Assembly: GCA_944349595.1 (NCBI GenBank)
Contig: CALVNF010000002.1
Location: 111,468 to 175,467, forward strand
Origin: an uncultured Bacilli bacterium
GTDB lineage: Bacteria; Bacillota_I; Bacilli_A; RFN20; CAG-826
Length of the DNA stretch: 64,000 nucleotides
Reading direction: 5' to 3'
The notes beneath the pieces are model-generated. The model made no database searches, was not told where the DNA came from, and saw nothing but the letters and a program-made list of their open reading frames with translations. Each line of letters starts with the position of its first letter. The stretch's first letter is position 1. Position numbers and translations under genes: made by a program. Shown piece by piece: positions 52,762 to 61,635 of this stretch.

Positions 52762-53154
52762 TTAATTTTTAGAAATTTTAATTGGTAAATTTGTAACAAT
52801 TAATGAGTAAATAATTTCATCCAAATCAATAATTAAATTTGTGTTAAACATAACAATTTCATCATAATTTGAACTAATTTCGTCTTCTTCTTTATCAGAA
52901 AAAATTACTTTATCATTGATTACAAATTCCTTATCAAATGGTTCATTTGTTTTATAATCATTTAAATTTAGCGAACATAAAATCTTAAATTTAACAACTA
53001 TTAAATAAGTATTAAACCATGCTGTAATTTCAGTTTTACAGTAATTTATTTTATTTATTGATAAGTTATTACCTTCAAAAAATTTATCAAGATTTACATC
53101 CTCTTTTAAAATATATTTTTCTCCAGTTTTTATTTTTCTTGTATCTAATTTCAT
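52762..53154 (-). CDS. yceD: DUF177/YceD family protein
   Basis: 130 residues matching the YceD/DUF177 family, involved in 23S rRNA accumulation. A central ILCSLNLNDY (family: CSRTLxPY) and an acidic middle EFVINDKVIFSDKEEDEI, then NLIIDLDEIIYSLIVTNLPIKI (family: DLxxxVxExLLLxLP). In most bacteria it precedes rpmF, but here it is followed by a terminator and mraZ, and no L32 gene is present. It overlaps pheT by an ATGA, so it appears coupled to the phenylalanyl-tRNA synthetase operon. Confidence 0.8.
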   Translation of the reverse strand: MKLDTRKIKTGEKYILKEDVNLDKFFEGNNLSINKINYCKTEITAWFNTYLIVVKFKILCSLNLNDYKTNEPFDKEFVINDKVIFSDKEEDEISSNYDEIVMFNTNLIIDLDEIIYSLIVTNLPIKISKN

Positions 53155-55553
53155 TTTCTTAACTCAATTTTTAATTTATTTTTTAAATTATTAATTATCT
53201 TTTCAACTTCTTCATTAATTTCGTTTTCTTTTAATGTGTGATCAAATGATGTAAAAGTTAAATTAAATGCAACAGATTTTAAATTATTTTTATTTAATTC
53301 ATCATCAACAAAAACATCAAATAGAGAAACATCGCTTAATAATGATGAAGATAACTTAATTTCTTTTTCAATAGTTGCAACCGAAATTGACTTATCTGCA
53401 ACTAATGCAATATCTCTTTTAACATCTGGGAATTTACTTAATTCTTTTGATTTGATTTGACCAACTTTAAGTTGATAAATTTCATTTAGATTAATTTCCA
53501 TTACATAAACGTTGCTATTTGTTTTAATTTCGTATTTTTTATAAACATAAGGATGGATTTCACCTAAATAACCACAAATTTTATTTCCAATTTTTAAATA
53601 GGCAGATTTTCCAAAATTTAAATCCCTATTTTCTTTTTCAATTTGTTCGAGTTTATATCTTGTTTTTTGGATACCTAAAATTTCAAAAATTGTTTCAACA
53701 ATTGCTTTTAAATCAAAGAATGAAAATTTAATTTTATTTAAATTTCCTTGATATAAATTATTGCCAGTCAAAACACAGCTTAAAACAGAAATTGAATTAT
53801 TTTTAGAATATAAATTTGAAACTTCAAACAATTTAAAATCAGTAATTTTTCTATTTAAGTTATAATTTACAACTTTTAATAAACTTGGAATTAAACTTCT
53901 TCTTAAAATACTGTGATCAACCGTTAATGGATTTTTAATAATTATTGGTTCATCTTTTAATAAAATATTAAAATCATCGCTCATTTCTTTATTTACAAGA
54001 GTATAAGTTAGAGTTTCATAAAAACCATTATTTATTAATAAATCTTTAAATAAAGTTTCTTTTTTCTTATTTTCATTTAAACCACCAATTGCAATTCTCA
54101 TAGTTGGTAAAACTGATTCAACATTATCAAAACCTAATAATCTAATAACTTCTTCACTTAAATCTGCTTGATCAGTAATATCAATTCTATGATGTGGAAT
54201 AACTGCTATAAATTTATCTTCGTCTAAATCTTTCACATTAATAAAAACTCTATTTAATGCATTTTTTATTATATTTTTTTCAAAATTTGTTCCAAGTCTA
54301 TTATTAATATAAGAATAAGATGATTCAATTTCCTTATCTTTATAAATTATTTTATTAAATTCGAATCTTTTTGAAACAATATTTGTTTCAGCTAATTCAC
54401 ATACTAAACTTGCGGCATAATCAACAGCAAATTCTTGATTAGTTGGATCAATTCCTTTGGTAAATCTCAATGAAGATTCACTTGATAAACCAAGTCTTGA
54501 AGATGTTAATCTAACAGATTTTGGGTCAAAAATAGCTGATTCAATAACAATATTTTTTGTATTATCACTTGTTGAAGATCTTAGTGAACCCATAACACCG
54601 GCTAATGATTCAATTTCGCTTTTTGAGCGAATAACTAAATCCGAATCAGTTAATTGATATTCTTTTTCATCCAATGCTACAAATTTTTCATTATTTGATA
54701 AATCACAATACAATTCATTACTTTCAAGTTTATCTAAATCATACATATGTAATGGTTGACCAGTAATTACCATTACATAGTTGCCAATATCAACAATATT
54801 ATTAATTGATCTGATTCCAAAGGATCTAAGAGCATAAATTAACCATTTTGGAGATTGTTTAATTTTAATGTTTTTAATAACTCTTGAAACAAATTTTGGA
54901 CATAATTCAGTTTTTGAATTTAAATTAAAAACAATTTCATTATCTTCTTTTGGTAAATTAATTAAATTAGGTTCTTTAAATTTTAAATTATATAAAGCTG
55001 ACACTTCTTTTGCGACATTTAAAAGAGAATTACAATCACTTCTATTTGCTAATAATTTTAAATCTAGAATATAATCATCTAACCCTAAATATTCTAAAAC
55101 GTTGCTATTACCGACAACTGCATTATCATCAAGTTCTTCAATGCCATTTATTTGAGCTTCTGATAAATATTTTTTATCGACTCCAAGTTCAACTAAAGAA
55201 CATAACATTCCATTGCTTTCATGTCCTAAAATTTGAGATTTTTTAATTGTTATTTCTTTTAATTTAGCACCGACTTTTGCAACAATAACTTTTAAGCCTT
55301 TTCTAACATTTGGTGCACCACAAACAATATCTAAAATTTCATCTTTAACATCGACTTTTGTTAAATGTAGATGATCACTTTCAGCCATGTTTTGACAATC
55401 AATAACTTCTCCAATAACTAAATTACTAGCTTCTGATAATTTTTCAACTGATTCAACTTCGATACCAGCAAAAGTTAATTTGTTTGCTAAATCATAAGGA
55501 GATATATTTGATAAATCGATTAATTTATTTAATTCTTTATAACTTACTTTCAT
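53151..55553 (-). CDS. pheT: Phenylalanyl-tRNA synthetase beta subunit
   Basis: 800 residues. The N-terminal EMAP/tRNA-binding domain (VIGEVIDCQNMAESDHLHLTK split at residues 46-67; CGAPNVRKGLKVIVA), B3/B4 editing domain (VDIGNYVMVITGQPLHMYD near 255), B5 domain, catalytic-like core (SLIPSLLKVVNYN) and C-terminal FDX-ACB domain (LSKFPDVKRDIALV, FTSFDHTLKENEI). Complete bacterial form. AGAGGT at the end of pheS serves as ribosome site. Phenylalanyl-tRNA synthesis requires both this and PheS. Confidence 0.97.
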   Translation of the reverse strand: MKVSYKELNKLIDLSNISPYDLANKLTFAGIEVESVEKLSEASNLVIGEVIDCQNMAESDHLHLTKVDVKDEILDIVCGAPNVRKGLKVIVAKVGAKLKEITIKKSQILGHESNGMLCSLVELGVDKKYLSEAQINGIEELDDNAVVGNSNVLEYLGLDDYILDLKLLANRSDCNSLLNVAKEVSALYNLKFKEPNLINLPKEDNEIVFNLNSKTELCPKFVSRVIKNIKIKQSPKWLIYALRSFGIRSINNIVDIGNYVMVITGQPLHMYDLDKLESNELYCDLSNNEKFVALDEKEYQLTDSDLVIRSKSEIESLAGVMGSLRSSTSDNTKNIVIESAIFDPKSVRLTSSRLGLSSESSLRFTKGIDPTNQEFAVDYAASLVCELAETNIVSKRFEFNKIIYKDKEIESSYSYINNRLGTNFEKNIIKNALNRVFINVKDLDEDKFIAVIPHHRIDITDQADLSEEVIRLLGFDNVESVLPTMRIAIGGLNENKKKETLFKDLLINNGFYETLTYTLVNKEMSDDFNILLKDEPIIIKNPLTVDHSILRRSLIPSLLKVVNYNLNRKITDFKLFEVSNLYSKNNSISVLSCVLTGNNLYQGNLNKIKFSFFDLKAIVETIFEILGIQKTRYKLEQIEKENRDLNFGKSAYLKIGNKICGYLGEIHPYVYKKYEIKTNSNVYVMEINLNEIYQLKVGQIKSKELSKFPDVKRDIALVADKSISVATIEKEIKLSSSLLSDVSLFDVFVDDELNKNNLKSVAFNLTFTSFDHTLKENEINEEVEKIINNLKNKLKIELRK

Positions 55554-55559
55554 ATTATG

Positions 55560-56597
55560 TTAACCTCTTTTTTTGAATTGATTTAAAAATCTAATGTCAT
55601 TTGTGTATAACTTTCGAATATCGTTAATGTCATAACGAAGCATTGCAACTCTTTCAATTCCGATACCAAAAGCAAAACCGCTAAATTTGTTAGAATCATA
55701 TCCAGCCATTCTTAAAACATTTGGATGAACCATTCCAGCACCAAGAACTTCAATATAACCAGTACCTTTACAAACAGGACATCCCTTGCCATTACATTCT
55801 GCACAACTCACATCGACTTCAACACTTGGTTCAGTAAATGGGAAATATGAAGATCTTAATCTAATTTCTCTTTTTTCACCAAACATTTTTTTAACAAATA
55901 ATTCTAAAGTTGCTTTTAAATTTCCAAGTGTGATATTTTCTCCAACAACTAATCCTTCAACTTGGGCAAATTGATGAGAATGAGTCATATCATCATCATC
56001 TCTTCGGTATGTTTTTCCAGGAGAAATAATCATTAATGGTTTATTTTTATTTTGTTCCAATTCATGTGCTTGAGCAGGTGATGTATGTGTTCTCATTAAT
56101 AAATTTTCGCTAATATAAAATGTATCTTGCATATCTCTTGCAGGATGATCTTTTGGAATATTCAATAATTCAAAATTATATTTATCACTTTCAACTTCGC
56201 TACCTTCAACAACTGAAAATCCCATCGAAGTAAAAATAGATATCATTTCATCTAAAATTAAATAAAATGGATTTTTTGCACCAGTTAATAAATTACTACC
56301 TGGTAATGTAATATCAATTTTATCTCTTTCTAATGTTTCAATCATTTTTTGATTTTCTAATTCTTCTTGTTTTGATTTTAATTCATTTTCAATAAATGTT
56401 TTTACTTCATTAACAGTTTTTCCAAGTTCAATTTTTTCTTCTTTAGTTAATGTTTTAAAAAGCTGCATTACTGAATTTAATTTAGATTTTTTTGATAGAT
56501 ATTTTGCTCTTACATTGTTTAAATCATCAAAAGTCTTAACATCTTTTAGATCATTTAATAGATTTTCTTTTTCAATTAAAATTTCATTTTTATCCAT
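55560..56597 (-). CDS. pheS: Phenylalanyl-tRNA synthetase alpha subunit
   Basis: 345 residues. An N-terminal coiled coil (about 1-85), then the class II core: HPARDMQDTFYI (about 156-167), RTHTSPAQAHEL, YRRDDDDMTHSHQFAQVEGLVV (motif 2, split near 200-221), FPFTEPSVEVDVSC near 263 and motif 3 GFAFGIGIERVAMLRY near 310-325. Four cysteines (CAECNGKGCPVCKGTGY) form a zinc-knuckle-like loop seen in some bacterial PheS. AAGGAG lies 6 bases before the ATG. Controlled by the T-box upstream. Confidence 0.97.
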   Translation of the reverse strand: MDKNEILIEKENLLNDLKDVKTFDDLNNVRAKYLSKKSKLNSVMQLFKTLTKEEKIELGKTVNEVKTFIENELKSKQEELENQKMIETLERDKIDITLPGSNLLTGAKNPFYLILDEMISIFTSMGFSVVEGSEVESDKYNFELLNIPKDHPARDMQDTFYISENLLMRTHTSPAQAHELEQNKNKPLMIISPGKTYRRDDDDMTHSHQFAQVEGLVVGENITLGNLKATLELFVKKMFGEKREIRLRSSYFPFTEPSVEVDVSCAECNGKGCPVCKGTGYIEVLGAGMVHPNVLRMAGYDSNKFSGFAFGIGIERVAMLRYDINDIRKLYTNDIRFLNQFKKRG

Positions 56598-56819
56598 TTT
56601 TTACTCCTTAAAATAAAAAAACTCCTCTAGAAAGGAGCGAAATAATCCGTGTTACCATCCTTATTCGTAAAAATTTACGCACTTAATTTAGTTTTAACGC
56701 AACAAACGCTAGCATTACCTAGAGCTATAAGGTGAATTCGAGAAATATTTTATAAGGCATTCGCACTATCTACCTCTCACTTAAAAAAAGGGATTTCTTT
56801 ACTACTCCTTAATCAACGC
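56598..56819 (-). promoter_or_regulatory. Phenylalanine T-box riboswitch with terminator and promoter
   Basis: T-box AAGGATGGTAACACGG at 56662-56647, terminator CTCCT/AGGAG at 56637-56622 followed by a T run. TTC in CTCGAATTCACC is the phenylalanine specifier candidate. Extended -10 TGTTAAAAT (56834-56826) sets the start near 56819. The middle segment GTAAAAATTTACGCACTTAA is shared, with one change, with the valS leader. Confidence 0.9.
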
Positions 56820-56833
56820 AATATTATTTTAAC

Positions 56834-56863
56834 AAAAATAATAATAATTTTAATATTATTATT
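56834..56863 (-). terminator. Weak A+T terminator after ysgA
   Basis: AATAATAAT and ATTATTATT (56840-56863) pair around a 6-base loop and are followed on the - strand by ATTTTTG. Only A-T pairs, so read-through into the T-box leader is likely. Confidence 0.5.
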
Positions 56864-56864
56864 T

Positions 56865-57599
56865 TTATATTTTTAAAGATAAATTATACATAACTATTGA
56901 AAAAGAGATTGCAACATTTAAGCTTTCAATATTTTTAATTTTAATTTTTAAAAATTCGTCTGATATATCTAAAACTTCTTTACTAATTCCAGATCCCTCA
57001 TTTCCGAATATAAAAATATATTTCTCATTTTTATTTATGTTAATTTCATCAAGATAAATCGATTCATTTTTTAAAGAAGTTGAAATTAACTTATAACCAC
57101 TTTTTTTGTATTCTTTTAATTTATTAACGTCACATGTTATAAAATTTATATTAAAAATTGCCCCTTGAGATGCTGAAATAGTTTTACTATTAAAAACTGA
57201 AACACAATTTGGACTTAAAAGATAATTTTTAAAACCAAATGCTAGACCACTTCTAAAAATTGTTCCTAAATTTCCTGGATCTTGAATATAATCTAAATAA
57301 ATTAATACATTTTCATTTTTAAATTCTGTTTTTATTTTTTTACATAAACAAACAATTCCTTGATTAGTTTTAAAATTAGAAATTTTATTAAGAATTTCAT
57401 CCGTAACAACGTATTGGTCAATGTTTTCTACATTAGAAATTAATTTATTGGTGAATATTTTTTCAACACAATTATTTAAAAGTGCCATATCGAATAAATG
57501 AAATCCATCAATTAAAAAATAATCAGAATTATTATCATTTTTAATTTTTACAATATTTTTTATTAATTCGTTACTTTTCGATGTTATTTTATAAACCAT
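56865..57599 (-). CDS. ysgA: SpoU-family RNA methyltransferase (YsgA-like)
   Basis: 244-residue SPOUT 2'-O-methyltransferase of the TrmH/RlmB type. The three SpoU motifs are visible: YLDYIQDPGNLGTIFRSGLAFG near 100-121 (motif 1), IFGNEGSGISKEVL near 195-208 (motif 2) and LNVAISFSIVMYNL near 226-239 (motif 3). An N-terminal substrate-binding domain (SKSNELIKNIVKIKN) precedes it. ysgA just upstream of pheST is the Bacillus order. The target nucleotide is unknown. Overlaps the YgjP-like gene by 11 bases. Confidence 0.9.
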   Translation of the reverse strand: MVYKITSKSNELIKNIVKIKNDNNSDYFLIDGFHLFDMALLNNCVEKIFTNKLISNVENIDQYVVTDEILNKISNFKTNQGIVCLCKKIKTEFKNENVLIYLDYIQDPGNLGTIFRSGLAFGFKNYLLSPNCVSVFNSKTISASQGAIFNINFITCDVNKLKEYKKSGYKLISTSLKNESIYLDEININKNEKYIFIFGNEGSGISKEVLDISDEFLKIKIKNIESLNVAISFSIVMYNLSLKI

Positions 57600-58236
57600 T
57601 ATTTAATCCCTTTTTGAAAATACTTAAACCCTTTTTGTAATCTGGAAAATATTTATATACAACATTATAAAAATTTTTTGAATGATTTCTATAAAAATAA
57701 TGCGCTAACTCATGGACAACAATTGAATCAATTACAATTAGCGGATAATGAATTAAAACAATTGAAAAAGTTAAAGATTTTGTTTTTAAAGAATTAGAAC
57801 CTAAAATTGTTTTAACATTTTTTATATGAATTTTATAAACAACTGGTATATTCATAATATTTTTATAATAATCTACTCTACTCTTTAATAAATTAAAATA
57901 ATCATTAATAAATAAATTATAAAATTCATTAATATTGTCAATTTTATATTCATTATTATTAATTAAAAATAAACCATTTTTGTTCTTTGTGTATTTTTTT
58001 CCATACAAAAAAACATATCCTTTTTCTAAATCGTAAGTGTTAGATTTTTTAACTTTTTTAATTAATTTTAAACCAACATCAGATAAAAATTTATAGGCCA
58101 TTATTTTAAGTGAAAATAATGGCATTGAAATATAAAATGTATCATCTTTTAAACGAATTATAATTTTTTTAATTCTTTTTGTTTTATAAATTACATTATA
58201 TTTATCGCCATTAAAATAGATTTCGTTCACATTCAT
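57589..58236 (-). CDS. YgjP-like zinc metallopeptidase (DUF45)
   Basis: 215 residues. The zinc motif is VVHELAHYFYRNHSKNFYNVV near 174-194, the HExxH plus NHSxxF pattern of YgjP/WLM-type proteases. The usual WGSCS loop is altered to LGSNSLKTKSLTFS. N-terminal KRIKKIIIRLKDDTFYISMP resembles the family's KRxxxxxIRV start. Function unknown. It is transcribed divergently from DUF523, only 18 bases away; TGTTATAAT ends 7 bases before the ATG, so it is very likely leaderless. Confidence 0.85.
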   Translation of the reverse strand: MNVNEIYFNGDKYNVIYKTKRIKKIIIRLKDDTFYISMPLFSLKIMAYKFLSDVGLKLIKKVKKSNTYDLEKGYVFLYGKKYTKNKNGLFLINNNEYKIDNINEFYNLFINDYFNLLKSRVDYYKNIMNIPVVYKIHIKNVKTILGSNSLKTKSLTFSIVLIHYPLIVIDSIVVHELAHYFYRNHSKNFYNVVYKYFPDYKKGLSIFKKGLNNGL

Positions 58237-58254
58237 GTTTATAATTATAACATT
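58237..58254. promoter_or_regulatory. Overlapping divergent leaderless promoters
   Basis: The 18 bases between two divergent ATGs contain the palindrome TTATAATTATAA. On the - strand TGTTATAAT ends 7 bases before the YgjP-like ATG; on the + strand TATAAT (58240-58245) lies 9 bases before the DUF523 ATG. Each promoter's upstream part must lie inside the other gene, and the two -10 elements share bases, so they should compete. Confidence 0.65.
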
Positions 58255-58710
58255 ATGAATGATAAAAAATTATTAAAACCATATTTATTAGTAAGTTCAT
58301 GCTTATTAGGTAATAATGTTAGATATGATGGAAAAAATTGTAAAATAGATTACATTAATTTGTTAGAAAATAATTTTACAATAATCCCAATTTGTCCCGA
58401 ATTTGATGTTTTAGGTTGCCCTAGAAATCCAATTGAAATAAATGATAATGAAGTTATAGACCAAAACAACAATAATTACACAATATTAATAAAAAAGAAA
58501 ATCGCATCAATAATTAATTTATGTAAAGAAAATGATATTAAATACGCTCTTTTAAAAGAAAAATCTCCAACTTGTGGAAGTCATTTTATTTATGATGGAA
58601 CTTTTAGTCACAAATTAATTAAAGGTAGCGGTTTATTAGTTAAAGAATTAAAAAAACTTCATATTCAAATTTTTAATGAAGATGAAGTTTTAAAATTATT
58701 AAATATTTAA
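58255..58710 (+). CDS. DUF523 family protein
   Basis: 151 residues. Family features: LVSSCLLGNNVRYDGKN at the start, IPICPEFDVLGCPRNPIEI near 43-61, LLKEKSPTCGSHFIYDGTF near 101-119, and SGLLVKELKKLHIQIFNEDE near the end. Conserved cysteines suggest metal or redox function, but no activity is established. No Shine-Dalgarno; the -10 is 9 bases upstream. Confidence 0.9.
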   Translation: MNDKKLLKPYLLVSSCLLGNNVRYDGKNCKIDYINLLENNFTIIPICPEFDVLGCPRNPIEINDNEVIDQNNNNYTILIKKKIASIINLCKENDIKYALLKEKSPTCGSHFIYDGTFSHKLIKGSGLLVKELKKLHIQIFNEDEVLKLLNI

Positions 58711-58730
58711 AACTAATTAATAATTAGTTT
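58710..58730. terminator. Shared bidirectional terminator
   Basis: AAACTAATT-AAT-AATTAGTTT is a 9-bp hairpin (58710-58730) that overlaps the stop regions of the converging DUF523 and dUTPase genes. T tracts are short. Confidence 0.5.
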
Positions 58731-59211
58731 CTTGTCGTTGATAATTCACGTTTAATTTTTTTAAATAACCATCAATTATATCATCTAATGAAAAATCTAA
58801 TTTAATAGCAATATTTAAAAATTTGACAAATGCTTTTTTATAATTTTCAAGTGTATCATTTTTTAAAAATTCACTAAAATAATTATAAGTTTCTAAAAAA
58901 GTTGATGATAAATCTAAATTTATATTATCCTCAAACTCTAATTCATCTAAAACATATTGATGATCTAAACCAATTGATAAAATGAAATGCAGACCATCTG
59001 CAAATTCATCTATCAATCTTGCTTTTTCTTCAGAATTTTTAAACGACCAAAACTTAAAACATCTGGTAGCATTTGCGAGCTCTCCAAGTTCGACTAAAAA
59101 TGCTAAATAGCGCTTATTTCTTGTTTCTTTATAAGATGTTTTGTGATTTTTTTGAATTTCTATATCTAGTTTTGATTGTTGTAAATATAAGTCTGTTAAT
59201 TTAATTCGCAT
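58717..59211 (-). CDS. Dimeric all-alpha dUTPase
   Basis: 164 residues, MazG-like type 2 dUTP diphosphatase that keeps uracil out of DNA. The metal-binding motifs are VELGELANATRCFKFWS near 36-52 (ExxE) and LIDEFADGLHFILSIGL near 62-78 (ExxD). Helical throughout. It lies 3 bases after glgP, so it seems to be the last gene of the glgB-glgP run although unrelated in function. Confidence 0.88.
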   Translation of the reverse strand: MRIKLTDLYLQQSKLDIEIQKNHKTSYKETRNKRYLAFLVELGELANATRCFKFWSFKNSEEKARLIDEFADGLHFILSIGLDHQYVLDELEFEDNINLDLSSTFLETYNYFSEFLKNDTLENYKKAFVKFLNIAIKLDFSLDDIIDGYLKKLNVNYQRQETNY

Positions 59212-59214
59212 AAA

Positions 59215-61617
59215 TTATAATTTTTCTAAATGCCAAATATCATCAACATATTGTTGAATTGTTCTATCACTTGAAAATGGACCAGAATTAGCAATATTAT
59301 AAATACACATCTTATTCCATAATGCCTTGTCTTCGAATAATTTTTGAATCTTGAATGTTGCTTTTATATATTCTGGTAAATCTTTTAAAACTAAATATTC
59401 ATCATTTTTTGACATTAATTCATCAAAAATTAATTTAAATCTGTCGTGATCTTCTTGAGCCCAAGGACCATTAAAAATCATATTAACAACATTATTAATT
59501 TCTGAATTTGAATTATATAAGTCCCATGCACTATATTTTCCAGAATTTTTAATATCTTCAACTTCTTTTGCATTAAGACCAAAAATTACTTCGTTTTCTT
59601 TTCCAGCATTATCAGCTATTTCAATGTTTGCTCCATCAAGAGTACCAAGAGTAATTGCGCCATTCATCATAAATTTCATGTTACTTGTTCCTGAAGCTTC
59701 AAATCCGGCAGTAGAAATTTGTTCACTGACATCACTTGCAGGAATAATTTTTTCAGCTAAACTTACACCATAATTTTCGACAAAAACAATCTTCATGAAT
59801 TTTGAAACTTGAGGATCATTATTAACATAAAATGCAACAGCATTTATAAATTCAATAACTTTTTTAGCAAAAACATAACTTGGAGCAGCTTTTGCGCCGA
59901 AAATAAATGTCGTTGGATGCATTGTAAAGTTAGCATCGTTTTTAATTCTAGAATATAAATAAATGATTCTAAATAAATTCATTAATTGACGTTTATAAGC
60001 GTGTAATCTTTTAATTTGAACATCAAAAATGCTTGTTGGATCAATTTCAATTCCGTATTCTTTTTTGACAAAATTTGCAAAATTAATTTTGTTTTCATAT
60101 TTTATATGTCCAACACGTTTTTGAACATCTTCATCATTTGCAAATTTTTCAAATTCTTTTAATTTTAAAGAATCTGTAATCCAATCTTTTCCAATTAATT
60201 CACTGACATAATTAGCTAGCTTTGGATTTGAATATAAGAACCATCTTCGATGTGTAATACCATTTGTTTTATTATTAAATTTTCTTGGGAATACTTTATA
60301 AAATGAACTAAAGGTAGATTTTTCTAAAATTCTTGTGTGAATCTTTGCAACACCATTAACTGAGAAACAAGCATAAATAGCCATATTTGCCATATAAACT
60401 TGATTATCTTTGATAATTTGCATATCACGTTTTTGAGTTTCTTCGATACCCTTTTCATTTAAGAAAATATTAAATCGGCGATTAATTTCTTCAATGATTA
60501 AATAAATTCTAGGTAATAATCGTTGCATATAAGAAATAGGCCATTTCTCTAATGCTTCGGCTAAAATTGTATGATTTGTATATGCAATACATTTAGTAAC
60601 TTGTTTCCAAGCATCATCCCAACCATAACCATATTCATCCATTAATAATCTCATCAATTCTGGAATTGCTAAAATTGGATGTGTGTCATTTAATTGGAAA
60701 ACATAAAATTTATAAAAATTATCAAATGTATGATGTCTTCGATAATGACTTCTCATAACACTTTGTAACCCGGCTGAAACTAAGAAATATTCTTGTTTTA
60801 ATCTAAGTAATTTCCCATGTTCAGTTGAATCATCTGGATAAAGTGATCGACAAATTTCGTTAATTTCGCTTAAATAATCTTCAAAATCCATATTTAAAGG
60901 TAAATTAGAAATTGAAGGCTCTGCGCTCCATAATCTTAATGTATTTGCAACATTATTATGATATCCGACAACTGTCATATCGTAAGGCATTGCTTTGACA
61001 TATAAGGCATCTACAGTTTTAATTGAATAACTTCCATCTGGTTTTAAATAAGTTTCAGGTCTTCCATAAAACATGACTTCAACTGCATGTTTTGGTTTTC
61101 TAACTTCCCAAACATTACCATTTGCTAACCATTGATCTGGTAATTCAACTTGTTTTCCATCGACAAATTTTTGTCTAAAAAATCCGTATTGATAACGTAA
61201 TGTATTACCATGTCCTGGATAGCCAAGAGATGCAATGGAATCTAAGAAACAAGCTGCTAATCTACCTAAACCACCGTTTCCTAAACCGGCATCACTTTCT
61301 TGATCTTCTAATTCGTTAATATCAATACCTAATTCTTTTAAACCATCTCGACAAATTTCATAAATTCCTAAATTTTGCATATTATTGACTAATAATCTGC
61401 CCATTAAGAATTCAAGTGAGAAATAAAATAATTGTTTATATTTTTCACTAGAAATTTCAGTTCTTGTACTTCTCCAATTTACACCAGCATAATTTCTAAC
61501 TAATGTACCTAAAATATCAAATTTTTCGGTAATATCGCTATCTTCAACGCTAACACCATATTTTTCAGTTAGCGATTCAACAAAAGCTCTTTTAAATTGT
61601 TCTTTATCTTTAAACAT
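59215..61617 (-). CDS. glgP: Glycogen/alpha-glucan phosphorylase
   Basis: PLP enzyme releasing glucose-1-phosphate from glycogen. 800 residues. YFSLEFLMGRLLVNNMQNLG near 66-85, GLGNGGLGRLAACFLDS near 112-128, VQIKRLHAYKRQLMN near 515, and the PLP-lysine region EASGTSNMKFMMNGAITLG near 640-658 followed by TLDGANIEI. Ends in the usual form. It follows glgB by 18 bases, making a glycogen unit; glgC and glgA are not in the window. Confidence 0.97.
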   Translation of the reverse strand: MFKDKEQFKRAFVESLTEKYGVSVEDSDITEKFDILGTLVRNYAGVNWRSTRTEISSEKYKQLFYFSLEFLMGRLLVNNMQNLGIYEICRDGLKELGIDINELEDQESDAGLGNGGLGRLAACFLDSIASLGYPGHGNTLRYQYGFFRQKFVDGKQVELPDQWLANGNVWEVRKPKHAVEVMFYGRPETYLKPDGSYSIKTVDALYVKAMPYDMTVVGYHNNVANTLRLWSAEPSISNLPLNMDFEDYLSEINEICRSLYPDDSTEHGKLLRLKQEYFLVSAGLQSVMRSHYRRHHTFDNFYKFYVFQLNDTHPILAIPELMRLLMDEYGYGWDDAWKQVTKCIAYTNHTILAEALEKWPISYMQRLLPRIYLIIEEINRRFNIFLNEKGIEETQKRDMQIIKDNQVYMANMAIYACFSVNGVAKIHTRILEKSTFSSFYKVFPRKFNNKTNGITHRRWFLYSNPKLANYVSELIGKDWITDSLKLKEFEKFANDEDVQKRVGHIKYENKINFANFVKKEYGIEIDPTSIFDVQIKRLHAYKRQLMNLFRIIYLYSRIKNDANFTMHPTTFIFGAKAAPSYVFAKKVIEFINAVAFYVNNDPQVSKFMKIVFVENYGVSLAEKIIPASDVSEQISTAGFEASGTSNMKFMMNGAITLGTLDGANIEIADNAGKENEVIFGLNAKEVEDIKNSGKYSAWDLYNSNSEINNVVNMIFNGPWAQEDHDRFKLIFDELMSKNDEYLVLKDLPEYIKATFKIQKLFEDKALWNKMCIYNIANSGPFSSDRTIQQYVDDIWHLEKL

Positions 61618-61635
61618 ATTTTCCCCCTAATTTTG

